This document shows, piece after piece, positions 48,101 through 63,100 of a stretch of DNA of 64,000 bases (positions within the stretch are counted from its first letter, which is position 1; each line of letters begins with the position of its first letter). The stretch lies in the NCBI RefSeq assembly GCF_905220365.1, contig NC_061139.1, positions 11,431,001-11,495,000 on the forward strand, given 5' to 3'. Origin of the DNA: Vanessa cardui (lineage: Eukaryota > Arthropoda > Insecta > Lepidoptera > Nymphalidae). A program made the translations under genes and the position numbers. The notes beneath the pieces are model-generated. The model did not search any database, was not told the DNA's origin, and saw only the letters and a list, made by a program, of their open reading frames with translations.

Positions 48101-51100
48101 AAAGGTAATTAATATTTTATGACGTCATCCTAACAAAGATGTACTATCAAGTACGAAATTAAAATAATTCAGCTGATCGCGTTTATAGGTTGTATCATTC
48201 TAAGTCGACGCCGACTCCAGACGATTACCTCACAAAACGACAGCTAGGAAGGAATTTTATAGCGTCTGCGAGCCATATAGAACATTAAGGTCGTCTAGAT
48301 GAACTGGCGAATGAAACAATAATAATACTTGCGACGCGTTAACACAATAAACCATTTAAATATGTTTAATTCGCTTTAAATGAAAAAGCATGGAGTCAAT
48401 ACCTGTTGACTTCCAGGCAGGATATATTACATACACATATAATTGTATTTAAATAAAATGATTGTATTTCTTAGTGTTGAAAAAGAGTAACTACTGACTT
48501 TCTTGCAGGTTTTTCTCGGTAGAACCGGCTTCTACATTCCGAACCGGTAGTAGCTTCACTTAACTGTTAAATGACGATTCAAAAGTGCGTGTAAAAGCCT
48601 ACTTGAATAAACTTTATTTTGATTTTGATTTTAAACTATTCTAGTATATATGTAGAAAATGCAATGTTTCTAAATCATTATTCATTACACAGTATAAAAT
48701 AAAGTTGCTTACCGCTGTATGTCCCTATGTATATCTTTAAAATTACGCAACGGATTTTCATGCGGTTTTTTTTTTAATAGATGAAGTGATTCGAGAGGAA
48801 GGTTCTTGTATATAATACATGGACAATATAGTAAATAAAGAAGAAAAAAACTGTAGTTTATTTAGTATCAGCATTGAACACGTGCGAAGCCGGGGCGGCT
48901 CACTAGCAATCTATGTATATAAATAAATGAATGTCTCCACATTTGTTCTCTCTGTGTTCTTAAATAATTGATATGATACGATTATGATGTACATTTGGAG
49001 GGTTATTCTACGCAAGCATACGTAGGATCTTAGACAAGAAAAGCCGATTTGAGTGAAACTTTTTATAAAACCCGTAGTCTTATTCTATTTATACGTCACT
49101 AGTTGTCGATCGCGGTTTCGATCGCGTTTTAGGGGTTTGATTATCACGTCTTAAGCAAAAAAGTAGCCTTTATCTTTTCCTTGGAGTACAAATTTGCTTA
49201 AAACCAAATGTCATCAAATTCGGTTCAGCGGTTTGGTAGTGAAAGAGCGACTGACAAACTGACAATACAGAGTTACTTTCACATTTATAAGAGTAGTATA
49301 TATTATCAGCTCGTATAATAAACAATTACAGATAGTATGTACCATTTATAATATCTCTTAGCACTATCATGGATAATACTTGACACAATGGATAAGTAAT
49401 GGTTGTAATCTATAGGCGTCCCCTGTCCCAGAAAGTTAGCATTAAATAATCTTTCAAATCATTTTGTGAATCCTATAAAATCATTGAGGTAAGGACCGAG
49501 AAAAAAACACGTCCGTGTCGCAGCTGGCACTAGGGTGACCATACGTTTAGCACAATAGAATATTGATTCCTTAACGACATCATTGTACAAACACAAGGGA
49601 CATAACATCATAGTTCCCAAGGTTGGTGCAACATTGGTGATATGAGAATCTATTGATATTTATTACAGTACCAATGTTTGGCCAGTGGTGGCAACTTACA
49701 AGTGTTACAATTATTTTGTTTGCCTGAATATGTAGTATAAAAACCGAATCCACAAAACATATTATTCATAATAATTTAAGCATTTTCCTGTAGTATGATT
49801 ATTTTGTTATCATTTTAATTCTATATAAATTCAACACTTAGTCACTCGTATGCGAATAGGAGTGACTAATTTGATCGAAATATTGTTGCAACCGCACTAG
49901 TTTGATGAGAAGACGTTTATTTATTTCATATAGGGACAATGTAACGGATAAACAATTTTGTAATTATGTTCCAAATATTCTGTTTATATTTATTTTCTGT
50001 CCTGCTATACTAAGCGTTGAAATTAGTTTTACGCAAATCACCAGAATACAGTGCCATAGAATTTTAAGTATAAGTATCTAATACTTTGTAATTATTATTT
50101 ATATTATTTTTTTATATTTAAAATTACAGCGAATATAGTGCAACCCATGTAATAATCGACTGAATTTGATGCAACGTGGATTTACTCCTATTGAATAGAT
50201 GTATACTTCCGATAATTATTAATTACTTGAAAACGATGAATTAATTAAATGTTAAAAAATATATGTGAACTATATTGATATTTAATTTCAGATTAACGTT
50301 GTACGAGTAATGATGCAACTATATGCGTTTACTGACCTGTTATAATTTTAGTATCTCTCAGAGTGATTTCTTCTTTTTTTATTACAATATTTTTACCATC
50401 AAATAAATTTGTTTTTCATATATTTTGTTAATAGCTAAGACTCAATTGAAAAAATACATATTTGTGTTAATAATAAATAAAACAAATGATAAATTTAATA
50501 TAATTTAAATATATATGTTGATATTATAAATGTAAAAGTAACTCTGTCTGTCTGTCTGTCGCTCTTTCACGACCAAACCGCTGAACCGAATTTGATGAAA
50601 TATGGTATGAAGCAAACATGAACTTCAAGAAAGGCTACTTTTTTGCCCAACACATGACAACTAAACGCTCAAAACGCAAGCGAAGCCACAAGCAACAACT
50701 AGTATCACAATATAACAGATAAATACGAAGGATACATAGATATATATCAAATATACATATAATATATTAGCGTTTTATAGCCAAAACAAGGTTGATAAGT
50801 ATTTCATTCGAGATACTCAGGTGGGAAAACCTGCTATTTTATATAAGACCTGAGGTTGTCCACATGGCTGATGCAATAGAGTAAGAGTCTTGCATCAAAC
50901 TTGTTTATCTCCAATAATTTTAATAGAGAGCAAGCAAAAATCAATTTAAGTATTTTGTAAATAGGTTACGAATGTAAATTTTATGTTCAACGTTAATTAA
51001 CTTTAAAGTTATTCGAACAATTGGGACATAAATATTATATTATAAAATATCTAATAAATTATCTTTTTAACAACTCCATATGCAGACTTTGGCATTGATT

Positions 51101-54100
51101 CGAGTAAAAGAGACGTATGAAAAATACTTAGGAAAAACTACAATGATTAATAATTCTACTTTATTATAACTATGATATACGACAATTAATTTAATTAATT
51201 GTTACTCAGGTATAAATTAAAATAACCTTCTTTTTCGAGATACATTTGATTTGAACTTAATGGTATTATAAATGTACTAAGACATAAACTTATAGCAATT
51301 ATAAAAATGTACATATAGAGCCAGAAGGAACTATATGCGATTAAGATTCTATGGCAAATAAAACATATGATAATATATGTAATTACAACAACATACGACA
51401 AGATAAAATCAAACATTAAAAATTAGTTTCCGATTAATACCGTTAGTTGTAAAATAATTCAAATAACAAGCAATCAGCTGTTTGTAGCCGGATACATCAA
51501 ATATATTTTACATATTAATACCATGTAGTGAAATGTCGCCATTGAGACTATGTTATAACGACATACATAAAATTACAAAATATAATTATTTGGTCACGTA
51601 TAAGCAACTAATTTTATACCTTATATTACAAAGACACGTGTCAATATTAGACGTCGCTTATTGATTTTTCTTAGAAATAATTTATCACGACTATTGAAAT
51701 ACATATGCACGTGGAATGAGTAAGTCCATATATATATTCATTTGATAAAGATCTTAAAAGTAATTATTATTTTATATTAAATTATCGGTGGGAATGTTTT
51801 GATTTGGCTGTTTCGACTCAATCGCGCTCAGTATCAATATTATTAATAAAAAACCTTTACAAATTTATTTTCAAATTTTGGTGTATGTTGAATCAAAACA
51901 GATTATAAAATATTCTTTTTTCAAATAAGGCAGACTTTATAAAGTACTTTAGAATCGAGATGTTGTATTTATATTTTGTCGTCGACTTTTGTGTAAAGAT
52001 GATATAAATGTACAAAAGGTAACCGTAAAAGTATGTCATGCAGCACATGTCAGGCATTAGTTATGTATTTATAAAATATATAATTAAAAAAAAAAATTTC
52101 GTCGAGCACAAAAGCGGTTAAAATTTTGTAGACACAACAGCTAAGAAATTGTTATGACGCTTATATGTCTTAACTGCATTAACAGCTAATATTATTAAGG
52201 ATAACTAACTAACCATAAAAAAGAAGGCACACAATATTATAATTTGATTTATATTTTTGATACGATCGTATCATCCCACAAAATATATAAAACTTGAGAC
52301 TTGCCTAAAATTAAAATCTTTATGGTCACCCTACTATTGTACGAACCACGAATTCGTTATTGTGAATTTAATTACACCTCTATAAAAATAATTTAAACTT
52401 TATATCCATAGAAATAGAGTTGCGATTACATTGAAATGATTTATATATAAATTCGGAAGTAAATATAACCGTGTACCATGACTGAAACCTTCGCGAATCG
52501 TGGACGATGAACTTGGAAGATTTATTCAGAGATTCGTAAAGGATGTCGCGATTAACTCCGGTCAAAATTACACAGTCGAGTTTATCTTAATCATCTTGTG
52601 ACTGGCGCGATGGCCCAGTGGCTAGAACGCTTGCATCCAGTGGCGTAGCTATAGTAGGGCAGGTGGTGGCACAAGGCCCCGGAGTTCAGGGGGCCCTCTT
52701 CACTAAACCTTAAGCTTCTGAAGCTAGAAAAACACGACCCTGCCGCTCAAGATTTCTTATTTGGTATCTATAATTTTAAAGGGTAATTATTACTTCAAGA
52801 GGGATGGGTGAGGGCCCAATTATTTTTCTATGCACCGGGGCCCTTCCTCGCCAAGCTACGCCACTGCGTGCATCTTAACCTTAACATCTTAATTGCTGGT
52901 CCAAACCCAGGCGAGCACCACTGAATAGTCATTTGCTTAATTTGTGTTTATAATTCATCTCGTGCTCGGCGGTGAAGGAAGACATCGTGATAATATATAA
53001 TATAGAATATTTTCCAAACCTTCTCCTTAAAGGGAGAGGAGGCCTTTAGCCCAGCAGTGGGAATTTACAGGCTGTTGTTGTTTGTTGTTATTGTCTAGTG
53101 ACAATGAAGCAACCGAAATGCGGAAAATGCTTAAAATATGTATTATTTATTCAACTTTATTATTAATATTTGTAGGCTAAATTATGCTAATGAATTGTTT
53201 ATTTATAATAAAAATGAATCAATATTATAATTGATTATAGACTTTATTATCCTGTCTCCCAAGACTAGTATGCGAATACGACAGGCGCCTCATTAATTCA
53301 ATTAAGATTGACAGTCAATAGTAGTCTTTAAGATACTTCACCTGTATTAATTATTTTAATATAAAATATATTAATTTAAACTTTAAAATGTAAATCAACT
53401 CGATTTTACAGTCTATTAGATTGATTACAAATTTGCCATAATTAATTACAAGGAATATCTTTTTTTTCAAGTATTAGTGAAATTAATTATGCGATGAATT
53501 AAGGACAGCTATTACTTTATTTAATAGCCACTGTCGCTGAGTAACGTTGATACCAGACATCCGATTGTAATTTTAGCGTAGTGTGACCGAGTCTTAAATA
53601 TATTTAAAACACCGTTACTACAATGGCTTATACATTAGTACTCCTCAAGTGGTTAATGACTATATCACACATGTAAATGATTAATGAAAAATATTATTTT
53701 TATTGATAGTTTATTTTGATAGAATTAGCATTCCAAACCAGCGGTAGTTTTATTTTTAAATAGTAGTCGCTCACGGTTTTGTCCGCGTTTTTAAAGGTTG
53801 ATGAAGTTTGAGGCATAGAAAAGGCTATGTACTTCCTTTGATATTATTTATTTTATTTATTTATTTAACTCTTTGTTGCACACCAATATAATTTCTATAA
53901 AACAAAATTGTCCAAGCAAAAGGCGGTCATATGGCTTATAAGCCATTTCTTCCAGACAACCTTTGGGTTAGAAGAATAATGTGTATGGAAGACGGCAATA
54001 TGGTGGTGCAGTAAAAACTTACATTATGAAATAATAACGAATACAACTCAATAAATATAGCAAATACATAAATACCAAAAAAATAATACATAAAATATAA

Positions 54101-57100
54101 AGCAGCTTATAAATATTTATAAATAAATCATATATACATACATATATCTATATACGAGATATTAAATCTCGCTTAACACCAAATTTCATCAAATTCGGCT
54201 CAACGCGTGGTCTTTAGTCGTGAAAAATCAAAAGACAGAAAGATAAACTTTCGCATTTATAATATTAGTATAGTATAGCCGACTCCTAGTGGTTAGAACG
54301 CGTGCATCTTAACCGATGATTGCGGGTTCGAATCCAGGCAAGCACCGCTGATTCATGTGCTTAATTTGTCTTTATAAATCATCTCGTGCTCAGCGGTGAA
54401 GGAAAACATCGTGAGGAAACCTGCATGTGACAAATTTCATAGAAATTCTGCCACATGTGTATTCCACCAACCCGCATTGGAACAGCGTGGTGGAATATGT
54501 TCCAAATCTCCTCAAAGGGAGAGGAGGCCTTTAGCCCAGCAGTGGGAATTTACAGGCTGTTGTTGACATAGCCGACTCCAGTAAAATATATTTTGATTGG
54601 ATGGATCGATGATTCAGTGAAATCTCTATCGTGCATTAAATTAGCAGTCCTATTTTTAATATCACCTAGATCTATCATCTAACTCAATTACTCACGTGTT
54701 TGATGTCGTAGTGCAGGATGCTCTCGATGTAGGTGGGCAACTGGTTGACGACCGTGAAGTAGCCGAACACGGAGGCGCCGTGCGTCACCACGATGGCCCA
54801 AACCGGCGCTGACAGCAGCATGCGCCGCCACGGTACCGCTGTGTGCTGCGGCCACAAACGTATTACATACCCACTTGATCTTATCTACACTGCGGCCACA
54901 AACGTATTACATACCCACTTGATCTTATCTACATTATTGATTGTGTATCTAAATAACCGTTTGAGATTTGTTTATGGAATTTCATAAAAATTTTGCCACA
55001 TGTGTATTCCAAGCCGCATTGGAACAGCGTGGTGGCATATGTACCATACCTTCTCAAAAAGGGAGAGGAGGCCTTTAGCCCAGCGGTGGGAATTTACAGG
55101 CTGTTGTTGTTGTTGTTGTCGTTATGAAATTTGAAACACATATGTATCTCGTAAGTGACACTATATGAGCCAAATCTGACACGTGGATGTCAAATAGTTT
55201 TTGATTTATGAAGGGGTCAAACGTGGCTCCAAATGGTTCGTGTAAAATTACACACGGTGATGCTCGACAGTTCTGTTGACTGAACTTGGCTGACACGCTA
55301 CCGAGTGTCTAGATAATTGAATACATTTGCACTTTTTTTTTGTTGGAGATCACGTAAGCCTGGTTAGGATTGGTTGGATTGATCAAGTTTTCATTCCTCA
55401 GTATTCTACGATAACCTCAATGCTTTTAGTATTGTTGAGTTCAAGTTTAAAAGGTGATTACGAACAGTTTCCAAGATGGTAGGTGCATTTGATGGCGGGC
55501 TGGTTATTATTTCCAACAGTGCCTATACCCAAATACTAGCAGGTCACCCATATGACTTACCACTTAACACTTTTATATAAGAAAATGTATTATTTTCATC
55601 GCAATCAAACCATTAGCACTTATAATTCACTGACGCTGTGTTTTTCCTATTTATCGTCATTGTTGTCACCTGCCATAGCGATGGCAATAAACGCCAACTA
55701 TATGCCAAATTACAAATGCATGAAACGAATCTGCCAAGGCTACAAATTGAAATGCATTATGTAGGGTCTGATAAGAATGTAAATAGCAAAGCCCAAGGTG
55801 ACATCGTTCGTTTGATTCATAATATAACATTTTGAAAAAACACATTTTCATACGGCCCTGAGTTTATTTTATCGATGTTTGAACTGGTTTGGTAAACAAT
55901 GGAATTCTATGTACGTCTTTTATTCGGGGTTTTCAGGCATTTGAATATAGGTATTAAGACATTATCTTATACAAAAAAACTTATAAATATATTGTATAAA
56001 ATTCAATACACGAATTTTTATTGTGATCAAAAGTATGAATGGAAATTATGTGGCATCTATTGTATAATTACGTTGCAGTGAGAACTATTTTCCGATTAAA
56101 TTTACTTATCACTGAGAACACCTGACAGTATCTTTGGCTGATGAAATAAGTTGAGTTGGCTACAACCAAGTTTGGTGGACTTTTAAGGAGGTAATTCTCA
56201 ATTCGGTACTATTCTTTTTTTTTCAATAAATTGAAATAAGAATACAACAATAGTCAGTTTACACACAATACCCAAACAACCAACCCTTTTGTGCGTTGAA
56301 CAAAATAGATTCAAAGAAAGAGGTAGTATATCTGTAAGTGTTATACATACTCCTTTGTTAGTGTCCTGTGGCAAGGCCTTCATGAGGTAGTTCCTCTCTG
56401 TGTCGGAGATGCGCGGATGCTGAGCGGGCGAGTCGTACACCACCGCAAACCACGCGACCGACCACATCACGCCGATTATACCTGGCACACAGACACACAT
56501 TATACATATCAACAACCTTTAATTCAACTAGTATGATTTTGTAAACTTCTCAATCGATTACACCATAATTATAAAAAAATTAAGAGCATTATTCACTGAA
56601 GCTAATCCCTGCTGCATCAGAAACGTTTCACTTATACATTACATATGAAAACGTTGCAGTTAGTTTTTATTTTTTAATGTAAACTAGGTAACACATACGC
56701 AAGCGCAAGGCATGGGCATAACACCTTATAAGTTAATTTGTTTTATTTTGGAATTGATCATATAAGACCATCAAATCTTTTTATGTCAAAATGTGTGGTT
56801 TTTAAGTATGTAAGTGATTGTGTGTTGCAGAGTGCAAATGTTTATATTATCGTGTATTGTCTATCGGCAGTCACTCATATCTTGACAACAACGATGACAT
56901 CAAGTGCATATGACGCGAGTATCTTAACGACCGCCTGACTAACACTTATAGCATTCGATTCTACAGTGTCAAACATTTAACTTTACTGTTTATAATTGTA
57001 TATCAAACCTAAGTAATCGATTCATCTATGTCAGGTTCTGCCATATACTAAAACTTGAGCCTTATTCGCCGAGCTCCAGGAATAAAAGCCTACCAGGATC

Positions 57101-60100
57101 CAGTAACAGTAACAGCTGCAACTATTTTTTGTTGGTCAGGCACACAGTTCCCAAGCAACCGTAACGAATTACAATAATTTAAACTAATAAGGAACCTACT
57201 TCATTGATAATGTTTTTTACTATTTTCGACTAATATACCATTCAATAGGGTATAAAATAGTAGGTATATCTCAACTATATTGTGTCGTATATTACCCTTT
57301 GACGAAGCCCCTAACCTAACCTATACCCTTGTCTAATGGGCCCTCAATGTGCATTTCAGTACCAGTAACATTACAAAAAAAGAGTTACAGTATAAGCCAA
57401 TAAGGGACCCCTGATTATTATAATGACTAATTACGCTTTAAAATAGTGAAGGAATTTTAAATTTGTTCAATTTAAAACATGTAAAACTCTGTGTACAAAT
57501 ATAATTATGATAAGAATATGACTTACCAGTGAAATAAAACGCTGATTCCCATCCGAAGTGTGCGATCAGAAAACCGCAGATCGGCATTGTCATGGCTGCA
57601 CCCAGAGATGACGCTGTAAAGAAATACAATTTTATAATTTGACTACTATAGCTCCGTGTGGCTATTCGTAACAACTATATAGTCTGATTCGTTGCATTAT
57701 GTTGAATAGCTTTCCAAATAACTGGGCTATCAAACCTATACAAATAGCGTATGTATTCATTTATACATTAAGTTGCTATGTCTGCCTGCCTGTTATGCAT
57801 GGTTTACTCGGTTAGTGACTGGGCTCAGAGACTCGGTACTTCGGGCCCAGTAATTGGCTACATGCATAGGATTAGTCATTTATAAAAAAATAAATATGAG
57901 ACAACATCACATACATTACTCTGATCCCAATGTAAGTAGTTGAAGCACTTGTGTTGTGGAAATCAGAAATAACGACGATACAAACACCCAGACCCAAGAC
58001 AACATAGAAGACTAATGGTAATCTACATCGACTCGGCCAGGAATAGAACCCGGGACCACAGAGTGGCGTACCCATGAAAACCGGTGTACACACCACTCGA
58101 CCATGGAGGTCGTCAAAGTTATAAAACAGTCAGTTAGCTACAAAAATGTGGACGCTCTACAAAGAAGTGTCAGTGACTGCCAGAACATGTCCATATAACG
58201 CCAGACGCATTAAAGTGTCTAACTGGCTTGAAACTAAGTGTCTAGACAAATCCAATAGCTAGCGCTGGACTATTTAGAATATGTATATAAAATATAAATT
58301 TCGCTGTGCACATACACCATCTTCGGCGCGCGGCAATTTATCTATATAATTTTTCCCGCGCTTTGCGATGTGTCATTCTTGACGACAGATGCATAAATAC
58401 ACAGATAATAAATATTCATATGAAACATTAATCTAATACCAATGAATTCGTTATTATGTATCTGTGGACACTAAACTTAACATAATTGTATAGGAAAATA
58501 TTGCAATTAGCATATAAGGAATACTATTAGCGAAAACACTATGGATAAGTCAAGGCGTGAGAGGCATTTCGTTTTCCTCAAGCGCACCTAGACCCAGTTG
58601 TGGGAAAGGACGCAGGGCGTTAAAGTCACACGTTTAATTACTTAGTATTAGGTTGAGGTTTTAAAACGCCTTGGACTCGATGCAAATTGATTATTCATTT
58701 TATAGCGATTTTTTAAGAGATATGAGGAATATTAAATGGAAAGTTTATATGTAGCGTTTTATTTTACAATAGCCTTTATTTTGCGTAATAGCTTTCTCTA
58801 TGTACAGTTTCTTACAACTAAAGGAAATCTTAAAAAAGGATGGTAGGTTTTTTTTTATATACATACATACGATAACATTTTATTTTAACTAATAATATTC
58901 ATTACAGATTTGCCAAAAAGAAATTACTTATAATTATATGTATACACATTACGTCTGTAATCCGTATACTCGTCACTACATAGCGGGTTGGAAAAATAAT
59001 CTAGTAACTGACAGAAATATCACCTACATAGTTTATAATCATACTATTAACGGGAAAAAACCGATGTAATGAGGACGATAGAACACAAATCATAAATGTT
59101 ACAAAAATGTAAGGGCGGCAAAAATTGAATAACCTACTAGCCTACTAGCAGCAGATTTGTAAATCCGCCACTGATGACAGAACGAGTCACGCTGACTATT
59201 GAGTATGACTATTGATTATTTTCATAAATGAGATTTTAGCGCTATATTTATGTAATATTATAAATATAAAAGTATGGATGTTTGTTGCTCAATCATGCCA
59301 GAACGTCTGAACGGATGCGAATGAAATTTGCCAGAGATGTCTGTGCCAAATTTCAGATTAGTCTGGAACAGCAATTTTATCCCGGTAAAAAATACACAAA
59401 CATTGAGCTGTCTCCCAAAAATACATATTACCCTTTCGGAGATCCAGTAAAAAATAATTCCAGGAAAATGCTATATGGTAAACTTATTTGTATTGTATAA
59501 TACATTGGTATGTATTTACAAAATACGTCGCAATATTCGCAAGGAAACTTTGTAATAGATAAGAAATATGAATTTATTTGTAAATTCGTACCGGAGATTC
59601 CAAAACACACTTCATGCTCGGCAAATCCAGCAGATGTAGTGTGTTAAAATCGGCAGGATATTCATAAATTTAAATATACTTTAAAATTGTGAAAAAGAGT
59701 AACTACTGAGCTTCTTACCAGTTCTTATCGGTAGAATCTATATTACATTTAATTCGACACGATAACAATAGATTCAAAAGAGCTTTTAGGAGCATATTTA
59801 AATAAGAAATATTATGATTTAGGATAATTTTATTAATGAAACTTATATACCGATATAAATTTTCAATTCAATTCTTGGTTTAATGGCTTTTAGTTGTGAC
59901 AGGGCACAGATTATTTCGCCAATATCATGTAGGTACACTAATTTAATTGTAACCTTAAATGTTTTAAAAATGAAACAAATTTTCTATATATAACTTGCTT
60001 TCTATTTATATAATTTCCATTTTACTTTTAATCGAAAATGAATATAACATTGACTCGACTTTCAAATCAAATTTGCACATAAAAATCTAATGGTACAATG

Positions 60101-63100
60101 TTTCAGCTACATTGTTCAATCTTTCAGGATCAATCTGATGTGATTAAGAATAATAAGTACGTAGTTAAAAGACATTCGATTAATGAAGATTGACGCGTAA
60201 CCTTGAAATTGTTTTCATACAGTAATTAGTGAATTAGCAATGGATAGATCACGTGGGTTTGAATCGAAGATCGGTGGGTTCAAATGACAAGCACCGGGTT
60301 GATTGCCTCATTAGTTTTTAATTATTTTCGTTTTCTTATGGTGTCAGATAACGAGACCATATATTTGTCTGTGTCTGATAATAATCTGCCACATGACGAC
60401 CTTCCCTGGTGGTGATAAATTCACTAGTCTTTGCAAGCCCTCTTTTGCTTGGAATTTTATTTACTTAGAGTATATTGCTTATTTATTTCGTGCTTGGAGG
60501 TGATGAGAAAGGGAAACAGTGAGGAACCTTAGATTTTCATATACCTATTCTTACTGAGTTGTTGTACCGTTAGCAAAACAATTTTTATATATTTTTTTTT
60601 TATTTTAAATTATTCAGTAACAATAGTCAAACAGTTTTGTTAAACAAAGTATAATTATATAACAAATAATAAGACAAAATGGCCACGTTTTATTCAATCT
60701 AATTACAAATTATCAATACAAAAAACCTGTCCATATTCATGAAATGCAGATTACGAATTACTGTTGTATCTGTGCATATTTAATCGCCATTGTTATTATT
60801 ACAACTGTTTTATTGAAACAGATATATATTGAAGAGTAACTACTGAGTTTCTTGCCGGTTCTTCTCGGTAGAATCTACTTTTAGAACCGGTGGTAGCTTC
60901 ACTTAATTGTTAAATGAAGATTCAAAAGTGCTTGTAAAAGCCTACTTGAATAAAGTTGATTTTGATTAAATATTCTCGTGTAGGTGGAATCTTCGCGTAG
61001 TTGTCAAGTATTAGGTAACCTACATATATCCATTATAAAACGCTTAGTAACTTGTGAGGAAAACTTCATTTATTTATACATGTAGGTAGACTAGCATATG
61101 GGCCATCTGATAGTGGTCACCACCATACACCAATGACACATCAATCTTGGGAGTTAAGATCTTGTAACTCTATTGTCTATAGTTACACTGATTCGCTTTC
61201 CCTTCAAACCGGAACACAATACTAAACGCCATTGCATTTGGCAGTAGAATATCTGATGAGTGGGTGGTACCTATTAAATGATTGATTACTTGAGACGCAA
61301 TGCATAATAAACAATTAAATCAACTCACTTTTGCATTTATAGTATTAGTTTAATGTAGTAGGTATTGGAAATATTGTTTTTTTTTTCTAGTTCAATCTTT
61401 TACTAACATAGTTTTATAGATTAGTACGTGCGGGTCCAAGGTCTGAAATAAATATTTTTTTGTTTTAATTTTCGCAATGGTATTCCTCTTCGTGTAGTTA
61501 CTTTACATACTAACTTGTCATTAGGAAAGTTTAACAGTATTTTTTTTTATGTTTAGTAAAATATTTGAGTTAAGTTTAATGACACCTGATAACTATGTCA
61601 AGAATTGCGACGTGAGTCTTGAAAAACTTGAACTCACTTTCAAGGCGTTCTGGTTAACTGAATCGTGGATTTTTTTGGTAGGATATACCCTTTTGTGGTA
61701 TTACAAACCTACGAGAAGGTAAATTATGTATTTTTTTTATAATTCCTTATCATTAGAACCTATAGTTTCAAAATTAAACCCAATAATAATTAGTAATAAT
61801 AAATTAGGACTTTATTCAAGCAGGCTTTTAAATTAACTTCATTTTTAGGGTCTATACTTAACAATGGGCAAAATATTAATTTTATTTTAAAATGACATTT
61901 ATATAAAATATATTTTCATGCCAAAAGTTCGCGAAGGTATTATTTTATACAGCCAAATAATATTTGAATTTTACTGCGTATTTATTTTTCAGTCACATAC
62001 AAAATTACCGACCGAGTTATATTTCGACAATTCGAAAATTAGGTAAATCTTTAATTATATAATAATCAAAAAAAGTCGACCGATAAAAAATTGCAAATCA
62101 TAACGTTTTAATACCAAAATATGTTATTTATGTTTATAATAATTCTCTTTTATGTTTTATGTTTTTATTATCTAACGTAACGTTTGTTGTTAAAAATATT
62201 TCCTTGTTATTTAATCGTTATCTGAAATGCATTAAAAACATCGATTTACGTAAATGTACAGATTACACCATCAATGAATCGTCATATTCATATCGAATGT
62301 TTATTACATACATAAATAATGACAATTATTTACTGATTACGCATAAAGTGATTTGTGTCGGAGGTATTCGATCAATGAGTCGTCTGTGAAACTTTCCTAA
62401 TGACCCAAGTATCAGTTCACCTCTGTCCTGATTCGGAATGAGAATTTTGATAGGTTATCACTTAAAAATGTATTAAGTGGGTCTTTGAGTGAAGAGACTG
62501 TGAAAAGTGATAAATACAATTATTTTTTATGCAAGGAGATCTTTGTTGTCACTGTCCTATGTTCCATTTTTAAATCTCAGGTGCAGTTGAGTTTTCATTT
62601 TGTCTAGCGATTTTATCTCGATAATAAAGATGTCTGCGAAACATTATCATGATTGGCGACGGTGATCATTTGTGTATGATTATGCAAAAATTGCCAATAC
62701 TTTACGGCATATTTCGAAATGATGCTGTATGGATATGACACCATTAACCTCGTTTTGAACCAAGTGGGAGCCAAGCGAAGTTTTTGCGAAGGCGTCACGT
62801 TTCGCAAACACGAGCTCCGAACATAACCTTGCTATCGAACTCATCGTCACCGCGACTGTCCCACACGAAAATAACACTAAGCAACATTTCTCTGAACTGG
62901 TTAACCGCGCATAGCAACCGTTGTGCAAGGTTAATTCACGCGGTTGCAAACCGGCGGCCAATCGCGGCGCGGTATTCGCGTGACGTCAGCGACCACGCCT
63001 GCGCGCGCCTCCGACGCCATGTTCCCGCTTTCAAAGCATATCGAAACGTTTACGCCGTACACGATAACAATCGAGTTCTGTGCCAGTTCATTTGACGTCG

